DNA of 10,518 nt from JBELMB01 sp042088665 (GCA_042088665.1 JBELMB010000176.1:1-10518); one strand, 5' to 3'. Numbered from the stretch's first letter, positions 1-6,552 are shown. Notes: generated by a model from the sequence alone, not told the origin. Numbers and translations are program-made.

Positions 1-29
1 CAACTGCTCTACCGCTGAGCTACGCCGGA
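1..29 (-). tRNA. 5' part of a tRNA gene, probably tRNA-Asn (cut by window edge)
   Basis: Read on the minus strand from position 29, the sequence starts with a 7-nt acceptor arm TCCGGCG. It is followed by TA, the D-stem GCTC, a loop AGCGGTA with the invariant GG, the closing GAGC, and then A and GTTG, the start of the anticodon stem. This is the canonical first third of a bacterial tRNA. The anticodon lies outside the window. The combination TCCGGCG...GAGCAGTTG resembles alphaproteobacterial tRNA-Asn(GTT), but the isotype is from memory and not proven here. It lies downstream of, and on the same strand as, the metallo-hydrolase gene, with its own likely promoter in between. Confidence 0.85.
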
Positions 30-40
30 ACACTGGGCGC

Positions 41-70
41 GATATAGCAATGTGGATTCTGGGCGTCCAG
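41..70 (-). promoter_or_regulatory. Possible promoter of the tRNA gene
   Basis: On the minus strand a CTGGAC box (plus positions 65-70) and a TATATC box (41-46) are separated by 18 bp. The -10-like box ends 11 nt before the tRNA 5' end at 29, leaving a leader of only a few nucleotides, as is usual for tRNA transcripts. The boxes match the consensus only partly, so position is the stronger argument. Confidence 0.4.
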
Positions 71-110
71 TGGTTTCTGTCATATTTCGTTGCTTTTTCA
101 GGCAAGCTCT

Positions 111-1025
111 TCAAAGCCGTGAGAATTCGGCCCCTGCGCTCAGTGGCCCCACCGGGGAGACGCGATTTTTCCCCGTAAGGTCAATGAGATGCGCGAGAAC
201 GTTGCGGGTGGCCGCAGGCAAGAGCGCTGCCGGTGTCTCGGTGTAGATCCGATGTGCGAGCGCTGTCGCGGTGGCCGGCCCCTGGTCGAGTTCGGCGAGG
301 ATTGCGTCGGTCCGGGCCATGCGATGCGACCACAGCTCTGACAAACGCTTTGCGGGGGTGTCGATCGGGGCGCCGTGCCCGGTGTGAAACACCGACCAGG
401 ACCTTGATTGCAAACGTTCGAGCGAGGCCATGAATGCGGTCAGATCACCGTCCGGAGGTGAGACAAGAGATGTTGCCCAACTCATCACAAGGTCGCCGCT
501 GAACAGGCAGTCGCCAAGCGCAAAGGCCATGTGATTGGCCATATGGCCGGGGGTGTGCAGCGCCTCGATCTGCCAGCCATCCCCGGCGACCACATCGCCG
601 TCCCTGAGGATCTCGTCCGGGGCAAATGCGCTGTCGACACCTTCGCCGCCGCCCACAAGACCCTGTTCGGCCAGGGCCTGCATCACCGGGCTGCGGCCCG
701 CTTCGGCGGGGCCAAAGGCCAGCACCGGGGCACCGGTCACCTGAGCCAGAGGTCGGGCGAGGGGCGAGTGATCCAGATGCGCGTGCGTGACAAGGATATG
801 GCCAATCGTCTGTCCGGGTTCCAATGCGTGCAGAATGGCGTCGAGGTGATCCGGCAGATCCGGCCCGGGGTCGATCACCGCCAGTGTCCGCGTGCCGACA
901 AGATAGGTGTTCGTGCCGCGAAACGTCATGGCGGAGGGGTTTGGCGCCACGATGCGGCGCAGGCCGGGGGCGAGGGGCTCTGCCACGCCGTGGGTGGGCT
1001 TGAACCAGGGTTGGGGGTCTTGCAT
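111..1025 (-). CDS. Metallo-beta-lactamase-fold hydrolase with C-terminal winged-helix region
   Basis: The 304-residue product is a probable soluble metal-dependent hydrolase; its substrate is unknown. The metal-binding motif H-A-H-L-D-H is at residues 81-86. Further metal ligands are likely at H161 (in HTPGH), D178 (in FSGD) and H217 (in FHTGHG). After about residue 225 comes a helical region resembling the winged-helix tail of LACTB2-like MBL proteins (TDAILAELDQGP, then the LAHLI region). I chose the start at 1025 because AGGAGG sits 8 nt upstream. The frame stays open to 1085, but that extension (MRMDRGWFLL...) has no such signal and looks non-coding. The gene diverges from the histidine kinase gene, with 135 bp between the two starts. 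Family knowledge ranges from thioesterase-like to nuclease-like activities, so no specific reaction is assigned. Confidence 0.88.
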   Translation of the reverse strand: MQDPQPWFKPTHGVAEPLAPGLRRIVAPNPSAMTFRGTNTYLVGTRTLAVIDPGPDLPDHLDAILHALEPGQTIGHILVTHAHLDHSPLARPLAQVTGAPVLAFGPAEAGRSPVMQALAEQGLVGGGEGVDSAFAPDEILRDGDVVAGDGWQIEALHTPGHMANHMAFALGDCLFSGDLVMSWATSLVSPPDGDLTAFMASLERLQSRSWSVFHTGHGAPIDTPAKRLSELWSHRMARTDAILAELDQGPATATALAHRIYTETPAALLPAATRNVLAHLIDLTGKNRVSPVGPLSAGAEFSRL

Positions 1026-1160
1026 GGCGGCCTCCTGAACCGGGCGGTGCCTCCGCAGTAAGAACCAGCCCCGATCCATGCGCAAGCCATCCGCACGTCA
1101 GATCGACTTGGCGTGCAAAGGTGCCTTCCGCTTCGCGCGCCGGGCCTTTACGGTGCGGGC

Positions 1161-2507
1161 ATGTCGTTCCAATGGCTCAAACGTTACATGCCGCGCGGGC
1201 TCTATGGACGCGCCGCGCTGATCCTGATCCTGCCGGTGGTGACGCTGCAGCTGGTTGTTTCCGTGGTCTTTATCCAGCGCCATTTCGAAGACGTCACCGA
1301 ACAGCTGAGCACAGAGCTCGCCCGCGCGGTGAACCTTGTGATGACAGACCGTGACAACGGCATGGCGCGCTGGCGTCTTGCGGTGCGCCCGGTTGAGATC
1401 ACGCCAGACGAGATGCCCGCGGTGGATTTTCGCCGCTGGTACGATCTGACCGGGCATATCGTGTTCCGCGAATTGCGCTCCCGCATCACCGGATTGCAAC
1501 GGATCGAACTGCCTGACGACCGACAGGTGGTCTTGTACATTGCGCGCGACGGGGCCTTGTTCCGCGCGCAGGTGCAGCGCACGCGGGCCTCTGCCTCGAA
1601 TGCGCACCAACTGTTCGTGAACATGGTGTTCTTTGGCGCGCTCATGACGCTGATCGCCTTTTTGTACATGCGCAACCAGTTGCGGCCGATCACGCGGCTG
1701 GCCGAGGCGGCAGAGGCCTTTGGCCGTGGACAGACGGTCACCTATTCACCCGCGGGGGCCACCGAAGTGCGCGCCGCAGGCCACGCCTTTCTGGACATGC
1801 GCAGCCGGATCGAACGGCACATCGAACAGCGCACCATGATGCTGTCCGGTGTCAGCCATGATCTGCGCACGCCGATCACGCGGCTGCGGCTGGGGCTGTC
1901 GCTGCTGGACGATGTGGATCGGGATCCGCTGGAACGCGACGTCGAGGAAATGCAGCGCCTGATCGACGCGTTTCTGGACTTTGCCCGGGGCGACGCAGAG
2001 ACGGCAGAGTCCGAGCCGACCGATCCGCTGGCGCTGGTCCGCGGTATCGTCGAGGATGCACAACGGGCCGGTGAGCCGATCACGCTGGGCGAAATGGCCG
2101 GCCCGGAGCCGGGCGCGACGGGAAGGGCAGGGACCGTACCGCTGCGCCCCCGTGCCCTGCGCCGCGCGGTCGAGAACCTGATGGGCAACGCGGTCCGATA
2201 TGGCGACGGGGGGCGTGTCTCTGTCTGGCTGACGGGGCAGTCGCTGCGGATCCGGGTCGAGGACAGCGGCCCGGGCATCCGGCCAGAGGACCGCGAAGCG
2301 GCGCTGCGCCCCTTTGTGCGGCTGGATCCGGCACGCAACCAGGACAAGGGCTCTGGTGTGGGGTTGGGCCTCGCGATTGCCGCCGACATCGCCCGCGCCC
2401 ACGGAGGCGTGCTGCGCCTCGGGCAAAGCGATGATCTGGGTGGATTGCGGGCCGACATCCTGATCGGCCTTGGCGCGGTCAAGGACCGGCTGGCGCAACG
2501 CCCCTGA
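1161..2507 (+). CDS. EnvZ-like membrane sensor histidine kinase
   Basis: This 448-residue transmembrane kinase would autophosphorylate on histidine and pass the phosphate to a response regulator. Domains in order: a short cytoplasmic N-terminus; TM1 about residues 18-38; a periplasmic sensor of roughly 110 residues; TM2 about 151-170; HAMP about 171-222; the phosphoacceptor H-box GVSHDLRTPITRL with H233; N-box ENLMGNAVRYG (338-348); G1 box VEDSGPGI (367-373) with D368; and G2 box GVGLGLA (399-405). All catalytic motifs are intact. The architecture and the PITRLRLGLSLL helix are those of EnvZ-type kinases. The ATG at 1161 gives a normal cytoplasmic N-terminus. An in-frame GTG at 1113 would add 16 residues but has no visible ribosome site; the site before 1161 is also weak. 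No response regulator gene lies within the window, so partner and stimulus are unknown. Confidence 0.9.
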   Translation: MSFQWLKRYMPRGLYGRAALILILPVVTLQLVVSVVFIQRHFEDVTEQLSTELARAVNLVMTDRDNGMARWRLAVRPVEITPDEMPAVDFRRWYDLTGHIVFRELRSRITGLQRIELPDDRQVVLYIARDGALFRAQVQRTRASASNAHQLFVNMVFFGALMTLIAFLYMRNQLRPITRLAEAAEAFGRGQTVTYSPAGATEVRAAGHAFLDMRSRIERHIEQRTMMLSGVSHDLRTPITRLRLGLSLLDDVDRDPLERDVEEMQRLIDAFLDFARGDAETAESEPTDPLALVRGIVEDAQRAGEPITLGEMAGPEPGATGRAGTVPLRPRALRRAVENLMGNAVRYGDGGRVSVWLTGQSLRIRVEDSGPGIRPEDREAALRPFVRLDPARNQDKGSGVGLGLAIAADIARAHGGVLRLGQSDDLGGLRADILIGLGAVKDRLAQRP

Positions 2508-2717
2508 GGCGCGCCTAGGGGGCCAAAGCGGGGCTGACGCCGGCGGATGGCCCTTGGCTGCTGTCAGGCACCCGGTCATTTACCAAGATTTTGTTCACAA
2601 AGGTCTTTGTCTTGCCGCATCGCCGCCGCCGCTCTGGCGGGGCCTGTCGCAATCCTGCGCCCAGATCGCGGCGGCAGGTCGTGCCCCGCGCAGCCACCAC
2701 AGAAGGAAGACTTGCCC

Positions 2718-2996
2718 ATGGGCCTGACATCACTTGCCTTTGCCGCATCGCTCGGCCTCGCCGCCCTGACCGCTGACGAGGCGGACACGCCCAAGGGGCT
2801 GATCCTCGCTCAGGCCCAGCCCTTTGTGACCACGCAGGGCTACATGGCGCCCAGCAGCAATTACATGACCACCGCGGATGGCTGCACGTACCGGCGCACG
2901 CAGGCACCGGGCTATCCACCGCGCTGGATCCTCGTGGTGAACCCACACCACATCGGGCAGGGCGTTTCTGCGCGCAAATGCAAGGGCATGATGTAG
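2718..2996 (+). CDS. Small probably exported protein of unknown function
   Basis: This 92-residue product starts at an ATG preceded by a purine-rich AGAAGGAAGA (2701-2710), a good ribosome site. The frame is open further upstream to 2547, but that part reads like non-coding GC-rich sequence. The N-terminus (GLTSLAFAASLGLAALTA) is hydrophobic and could be a signal sequence, though it lacks a positive charge. The rest holds a compact motif: a Cys in DGCTYRRTQAPGYPPRW (residues 55-71), then ILVVNPHHIG, and a second Cys near the end (KCKGMM). The two cysteines could form a disulfide outside the cytoplasm. I have an impression of similar short proteins in roseobacters but cannot name a family. It stands 210 bp after the kinase gene, so it is probably transcribed separately. 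Confidence 0.62.
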   Translation: MGLTSLAFAASLGLAALTADEADTPKGLILAQAQPFVTTQGYMAPSSNYMTTADGCTYRRTQAPGYPPRWILVVNPHHIGQGVSARKCKGMM

Positions 2997-3015
2997 GCCG
3001 CCGCCTGCGCACAGT

Positions 3016-3047
3016 AAAAAAGACGGCGCCGCGCGGAGCGGCCCGTC
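3016..3047 (-). terminator. Intrinsic terminator of the minus-strand block
   Basis: The plus strand reads AAAAAA (3016-3021), then GACGG, a bulged C, GCCGC, loop GCGGA, GCGGC and CCGTC (3022-3047). Read on the minus strand this is a 10-bp GC-rich stem followed by a run of six U. There is no T-run on the plus side, so it serves transcription coming from the lipoprotein and binding-protein genes, not the small plus-strand gene ending at 2996. Confidence 0.85.
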
Positions 3048-3179
3048 ACATACTGTCAGTCACTTGCGTGAAGGTCGACGGCCAAACCCTTGATCTGGTT
3101 TGAAAACACCGCGGTACATATGCCGCTCAGGGGGTCTTGGGGTTCAGCCCTGCACGCTGAGGTCGCCGCCGAAATAGCC

Positions 3180-3293
3180 TCAGAACCAACCCTGCACCTT
3201 GCGGGCGCCTGTCGAAATATCCTGTCCAATGCCCTCGACCGTGCCACAGCCGGCCAGTGTCGCCACAAGGGCGATCAGTATAACTGCTCTCAT
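3180..3293 (-). CDS. Entericidin-like mini-lipoprotein
   Basis: A 37-residue ORF too short for routine gene finding. It begins MRAVILIALVATLAGCGT: one basic residue, a hydrophobic stretch and a lipobox L-A-G-C with the lipidated Cys at residue 16. The mature part of about 22 residues (TVEGIGQDISTGARKVQGWF) carries the G-I-G-Q-D-I pattern of entericidin A/B-type lipoproteins. In enterobacteria these form an antidote/toxin pair (ecnA/ecnB); in alphaproteobacteria single copies are common and their role is unclear, probably in the cell envelope. GATGAGG lies 6-12 nt before the ATG. The gene is 69 bp downstream of the binding-protein gene on the same strand and about 130 bp before the terminator. 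Only one copy is visible, so a toxin-antidote pair is not supported. Confidence 0.82.
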   Translation of the reverse strand: MRAVILIALVATLAGCGTVEGIGQDISTGARKVQGWF

Positions 3294-3338
3294 ATCTGCC
3301 TCATCTCGTTCGATCGTGTCGCCGAACTTGGGATAGGT

Positions 3339-3356
3339 GGGGGCCTTGCGGCCCCC
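3339..3356 (-). promoter_or_regulatory. GC-rich hairpin between binding-protein and lipoprotein genes
   Basis: GGGGGCC, loop TTGC, GGCCCCC make a perfect 7-bp stem ending 6 nt after the stop codon of the solute-binding protein gene. No U-run follows on either strand. It may be a leaky terminator or an RNA 3'-end protecting structure separating expression of the two minus-strand genes. This is inference from position. Confidence 0.5.
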
Positions 3357-3362
3357 ATTCGG

Positions 3363-5180
3363 TTACTCCTGCGACCACCATACATCAGGTTGAAAGCCAA
3401 GCCAATCACCATAGACCGGCAGGCTTTCGGGATAGCGCAAATCTGCCGCATGGGCGATTCGGCTCACGGTGTACTTGTCATCCACCGGGATCACGTAGCG
3501 CCCCGTGGTCAGGATGCGGTCCAGCGCCCGGGTCGCGGCGAGGAAATCCTCGCGGCTGGTCGAGTTCAGCAACACGCGGATCATCTCTTCGGCTGCGGGA
3601 GAGTTCATGCCCATCCAATTGCGCGTGCCCGGCTCCGTCACACCGTCAGAGCCCCAGTAAAGCGTCTGCTCATTGCCCGGAGACAGCGACAGACCGCGGC
3701 GATACCACGTCATGTCAAAGTCATAGCTGGTGGTGCGTTCCTTGTACTGGGCGCTGTCGATCAGCGTGACCTGCGCCTCGATGCCCATGCGTTCCAGCGC
3801 CTGCACATAGATGTTGGCCATTGTCTCCGCTTCGGAGGAGCCCTGCCGCAACAGGATGTCGAACTCGAAAGGCGTGCCTTCGGCGTTCTGCAAGACACCA
3901 TCCCGAACCGTCCAGCCCGCCTCTTCCATCAGGGCCAGTGCCTTGCGGATATTGCCGCGGTTGCGCTCTGTTCCGTCAGAGACGGGCAGGGCATAGCCTT
4001 CCAGCGCGCCCGGCAGCAGGTCATCGGCAAAGGGGGCCAGCAATTCGCGGACACGGCCCTCGGCGGGTCCGTCCTGCATCCCCAACGTGGAGTTGGCGAA
4101 AAAGGACTGGATCCGGGGCGTGGCCCCGCCGGTGATCGTGTCGTTGATGTATTCAAAGTTGTAGGCGTGCATGAGCGCCTCGCGCACGCGCCAATCGGCA
4201 AAGACCTCCTTGCGCGTGTTCATCACGAAGCCGGTGATTCCGGTTGGTCGGCTGTGCGGGATCTCTGATTTCACGATGCGCCCGTCCTGGACCGCCGGGA
4301 AATCATATTGCGCGCGCCATTTCTCGGCGTTGGTTTCGCGCAACGTGTTGATCAGCCCGCCCTTGAACGCCTCGAAATGCGCGGTGGCATCGGCGAAGAA
4401 CTCCATCCGGATGGTATCAAGGTTGTTGGTGCCCCGCCGAAAGGGCACATCAGCCCCCCAGTAGTCAGGGTTGCGCGACAGTTCGACAAAGCGCCCTGCC
4501 TCATAGTCAGAGATGACATAGGGCGCGGTGGTGATCGGAACGAGGTCCAGCGAGCTGTCACCGAACTCCATCCCGTCCCACTGCGCCTTTTTCAGGATCG
4601 GGCGCATGCCGACGGTAAGCGCCAGTTCGCGGTTTTCCTCGTTGAAGGTAAAGCGCAGGCTGCGTTCGCCGGTCTGCTCCATGGAGGCGATCTTGCCCCA
4701 AAGACCGCGATAGCGCGGGTGCCCCTTGGTGCCGAGCACCTCGTAGGACCACATGACATCCTCGACGGTCACGGGGGTGCCGTCGGAGAAACGCGCCTCT
4801 GGCCGAAGGGTGAATTCGGCCCATGCACGATTCGGATCGACCTCAATCGATTCGGCCAGAAGGCCATAAAGCGTGAAAGGCTCGTCATAGCTGCGGCCCA
4901 TCAGGCTTTCGTAGACCAGAAAGCGCAATTGCCAGGGTGAGGAGCCCTTCAGGATGAGGGGGTTGAGACTGTCAAATGAGCCCACCTCACCGGTTATGAT
5001 GCTCCCGCCTGTTGGCGCATCGGGGTTGGCGTAGGGGAGGGACACAAAATCCGGTGGTAAGCCGGGGTCCCCATACATAGCTATGCCATGTTGCGGGTCT
5101 GCGTGGGTGAGGGATCCTGCGAGAATCGCCCCTGAGAGGGCGCTCAGACTGGCCCAATTTGAGAAAAATTTTATGTTCAT
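3363..5180 (-). CDS. Periplasmic solute-binding protein, family 5 (YejA-like, oligopeptide-type ABC importer)
   Basis: This 605-residue product captures a substrate, probably a peptide, in the periplasm and delivers it to an ABC importer. Residues 1-27 form a signal peptide ending THA, with the mature protein starting DPQHGIAMYG. The mature N-terminus (ALY/AMYGDP-type start, LPYANPDAPTGG at 48-59) and the length of about 600 match the YejA branch rather than the shorter DppA/OppA. The family 5 signature FSDGTPVTVEDV is at 131-142. The central and C-terminal regions (FVMNTRKEVFADWRVREAL, and FDMTWYRRG) are also typical of YejA-like proteins. No permease or ATPase genes (yejB, yejE, yejF) are adjacent: the next gene on the strand is the mini-lipoprotein. 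It is therefore an orphan binding protein relying on transport genes elsewhere. The ribosome site is weak (AGGGA about 12 nt upstream). Confidence 0.9.
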   Translation of the reverse strand: MNIKFFSNWASLSALSGAILAGSLTHADPQHGIAMYGDPGLPPDFVSLPYANPDAPTGGSIITGEVGSFDSLNPLILKGSSPWQLRFLVYESLMGRSYDEPFTLYGLLAESIEVDPNRAWAEFTLRPEARFSDGTPVTVEDVMWSYEVLGTKGHPRYRGLWGKIASMEQTGERSLRFTFNEENRELALTVGMRPILKKAQWDGMEFGDSSLDLVPITTAPYVISDYEAGRFVELSRNPDYWGADVPFRRGTNNLDTIRMEFFADATAHFEAFKGGLINTLRETNAEKWRAQYDFPAVQDGRIVKSEIPHSRPTGITGFVMNTRKEVFADWRVREALMHAYNFEYINDTITGGATPRIQSFFANSTLGMQDGPAEGRVRELLAPFADDLLPGALEGYALPVSDGTERNRGNIRKALALMEEAGWTVRDGVLQNAEGTPFEFDILLRQGSSEAETMANIYVQALERMGIEAQVTLIDSAQYKERTTSYDFDMTWYRRGLSLSPGNEQTLYWGSDGVTEPGTRNWMGMNSPAAEEMIRVLLNSTSREDFLAATRALDRILTTGRYVIPVDDKYTVSRIAHAADLRYPESLPVYGDWLGFQPDVWWSQE

Positions 5181-5222
5181 ATTGGCAACGATCCCTGTCT
5201 GCCCTTGTTTTCTTGGCTCAAA

Positions 5223-5242
5223 GCGTAGCGATGCTTCTACGC
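5223..5242. promoter_or_regulatory. Inverted repeat upstream of the binding-protein gene
   Basis: GCGTAG, 8 nt, CTACGC form a perfect 6-bp dyad about 45 bp before the start of the solute-binding protein gene. On the minus strand it overlaps a weak promoter-like pair, TTGAAA and TACGCT, with 17-bp spacing. It could be an operator. The promoter match is poor and the assignment is tentative. Confidence 0.3.
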
Positions 5243-5259
5243 CTTTTCAAACTTTTAGC

Positions 5260-5288
5260 TTGGACTCGCGCGGCGAATTGCTTATACA
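5260..5288 (+). promoter_or_regulatory. Putative promoter of a small RNA
   Basis: TTGGAC (5260-5265) and TATACA (5283-5288) are separated by exactly 17 bp. This would start transcription near 5295, just before a stem-loop and a strong terminator. No protein start lies between. The match is partial (TTG in the first box, TATA in the second). Confidence 0.4.
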
Positions 5289-5294
5289 GAACTC

Positions 5295-5369
5295 ACTGCT
5301 CGATAGGTTTCTTGCCTGTATGAAACCTGCCTCAATAACTGAACCCCAGCTTCGGCTGGGGTTTTTTTT
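5295..5369 (+). ncRNA. Candidate small RNA of about 75 nt
   Basis: After the putative promoter the transcript would fold into a first hairpin, AGGTTTC / GAAACCT (5305-5311 with 5322-5328). This is a perfect 7-bp stem with the 10-nt loop TTGCCTGTAT. An unstructured linker (GCCTCAATAACTGAA) leads to a strong intrinsic terminator. Nothing upstream on the plus strand needs this terminator, because the nearest gene to the left is on the opposite strand. The promoter, hairpin, linker and terminator layout is that of Hfq-type bacterial sRNAs. I do not recognise the family. The alternative is that the terminator insulates the divergent gene and no stable RNA is made. Confidence 0.45.
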
Positions 5370-5418
5370 GGTCTGTCGGTGGGCGCGTGGCAAGGGTTTG
5401 CGCAGGCGGTCTGCACAT
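5332..5418 (-). CDS. Possible 28-codon leader or small ORF
   Basis: A minus-strand ORF with an unusually good start: GGAAGGAG lies 6 nt before its ATG at 5418. It would encode 28 residues beginning MCRPPAQTLATRPPTD and ending KKPQPKLGFSY. The peptide is rich in Pro and basic residues. The last codons read across the complement of the sRNA terminator, which supplies the Lys-Lys (A-run) and Pro codons. It lies 151 bp upstream of the solute-binding protein gene on the same strand, so it could be a leader peptide. It could equally be chance. Only the ribosome site supports it. Confidence 0.25.
   Translation of the reverse strand: MCRPPAQTLATRPPTDQKKPQPKLGFSY
5344..5369 (+). terminator. Strong intrinsic terminator (plus strand)
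   Basis: CCCCAGC, loop TTCG, GCTGGGG is a perfect 7-bp GC-rich stem with a stable UUCG tetraloop, followed by eight T (5362-5369). This is a textbook Rho-independent terminator for plus-strand transcription. Confidence 0.93.
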
Positions 5419-5769
5419 AGGGATCTCCTTCCGTTTGGACGGTGTTGGCCGACCGGTAATGGGCGCGGGTTGCCACTGGCCGACCGGTTCTGTCTGGGCG
5501 GCGGCCAGGATGGGGCACGGCCTCGGGGAAGGCTGCGCCGTTGCCATTTCGGAATGCCTGCGGTCCCTCTCAACAGGGAGTGCGAGACGACAACGGCAAG
5601 GTGCGCGTCGTTGCTTGAGGCGGGGCTTGTGACCGTGCTCGTGACGGGGCTTGTCAGGCGTTCGGAGGTCGGTTCCTCGCCAAACTGTGCGCGGCGGGAG
5701 CGCCAATTCAACTTTCCCTTCCGGGGCGGCTGGCCTAGTCTTGCTGCAAAGCAGCATCGGGAGTTTGCT
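5370..5769. other. Intergenic region upstream of bdhA
   Basis: About 400 bp with no convincing plus-strand gene; the frame of bdhA stays open through it but has no start with a ribosome site before 5770. It contains the start of the short minus-strand ORF and two copies of TGGCCGACCGGT (5446-5457 and 5477-5488) spaced 31 bp, about three helical turns. Two copies of CGGGGCTTGT (5621-5630, 5645-5654) are spaced 24 bp. The PhaR-like site is next to the bdhA start. The length and repeats suggest a regulatory region, but most of it is unexplained. Confidence 0.5.
5742..5756 (+). promoter_or_regulatory. PhaR-like operator before bdhA
   Basis: TGCTGC AAA GCAGCA is a perfect 6-bp dyad ending 13 nt before the bdhA start. 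Its core CTGC-N3-GCAG (5744-5754) matches the motif I remember for PhaR, the PHB-responsive repressor of Rhodobacter and Paracoccus. A weak -10-like TAGTCT (5736-5741) directly precedes it, so a bound repressor would sit on the transcription start. The link to PhaR is inference from the motif plus the function of the downstream gene. Confidence 0.55.
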
Positions 5770-6543
5770 ATGACGCTTGCAGGAAAAACCGCCGTGATCA
5801 CCGGGTCGAATTCGGGCATTGGTCTGGGCATTGCGCATGAGATGGCGAAGGCGGGCGCGGCCGTTGTGATCAATTCCTTTACCGACCGCGACGAGGACCA
5901 CGCCATTGCGCGTGAGATCGCCGAGACGCATGGGGTCTCGGCGCGCTACATTCAGGCGGATATGTCCGATGCCGCAGCGTGCCGCGCACTGATTGAGCAA
6001 GCTGGTGTCTGCGATATCCTGATCAACAATGCAGGCATTCAGCACGTGGCGCCCATCGAAGCGTTTCCGACAGAAAAATGGGATGCGATCATCGCGATCA
6101 ACATGTCCTCGGCCTATCACACAACGGCTGCGGCGCTGCCCTTGATGCGGGCCGCGGGCTGGGGTCGGGTGATCAACATCGCCTCCGCGCATGGGCTGAC
6201 GGCCTCACCGTTCAAGAGCGCCTATGTGGCCGCCAAGCACGGCGTCGTGGGCATGACCAAAGTGGTCGCACTGGAGACCGCCGAGGAGCCGATCACCGCG
6301 AATGCAATCTGTCCGGGGTATGTTCTGACCCCGCTGGTGGAGGCGCAAATCCCTGATACCATGGAGAAATACAACATGGGCCGCGAAGAGGTGATCAAGA
6401 AGGTCATGTTGGAGCGGCAGCCGTCGCGGAGTTTTGCCACGGTTGAGCAGATGGGCGGGACGGCCGTTTTCCTGTGTTCGGATGCGGCGGCGCAGATCAC
6501 CGGGACCACGATCAGCGTGGATGGCGGCTGGACCGCGCTGTGA
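5770..6543 (+). CDS. bdhA: D-3-hydroxybutyrate dehydrogenase
   Basis: This 257-residue cytoplasmic short-chain dehydrogenase oxidises D-3-hydroxybutyrate to acetoacetate with NAD+, the step after PHB depolymerisation. The Rossmann motif TGSNSGIG is at 11-18 and NNAG at 86-89. The catalytic residues are S139, Y152 and K156. Substrate-contact residues known from bacterial HBDH structures (as I recall Q94, H144, K152, Q196) have counterparts at a constant offset of three: Q91, H141, K149 and Q193. This separates it from generic 3-oxoacyl-ACP reductases. The C-terminal TISVDGGWTAL is also typical. The start at 5770 follows GGGAG with 6-nt spacing. The gene is followed after 91 bp by a patatin-like gene on the same strand, a pairing reminiscent of the Legionella bdhA-patD operon. 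A PhaR-like site just upstream suggests regulation with PHB metabolism. Confidence 0.95.
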   Translation: MTLAGKTAVITGSNSGIGLGIAHEMAKAGAAVVINSFTDRDEDHAIAREIAETHGVSARYIQADMSDAAACRALIEQAGVCDILINNAGIQHVAPIEAFPTEKWDAIIAINMSSAYHTTAAALPLMRAAGWGRVINIASAHGLTASPFKSAYVAAKHGVVGMTKVVALETAEEPITANAICPGYVLTPLVEAQIPDTMEKYNMGREEVIKKVMLERQPSRSFATVEQMGGTAVFLCSDAAAQITGTTISVDGGWTAL

Positions 6544-6552
6544 CGCAGCGGG

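Noticed and set aside
531..1061. Long plus-strand frame (176 codons) across the metallo-hydrolase gene
   Set aside because: It is the antisense shadow of a gene with clear catalytic motifs; GC-rich codon bias keeps the opposite strand open.
3022..3047. Bidirectional terminator also serving the small gene ending at 2996
   Set aside because: The sequence after the stem on the plus strand (ACATACTG) has no T-run.
3065..3124. 19-codon minus-strand ORF starting MYRGVFKPDQG after the lipoprotein gene
   Set aside because: No convincing ribosome site and too short to judge; could be chance.
3090..4268. Plus-strand frame of 392 codons opposite the solute-binding protein gene
   Set aside because: Composition is low-complexity in style (many R, H, G, A), with no family motif; the minus strand encodes a complete binding protein.
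5083..5769. N-terminal extension of bdhA giving a 486-residue protein
   Set aside because: The extension crosses the binding-protein start, the terminator and the repeats, and BdhA proteins begin at the MTLAGKTAVITG position, which has its own ribosome site.
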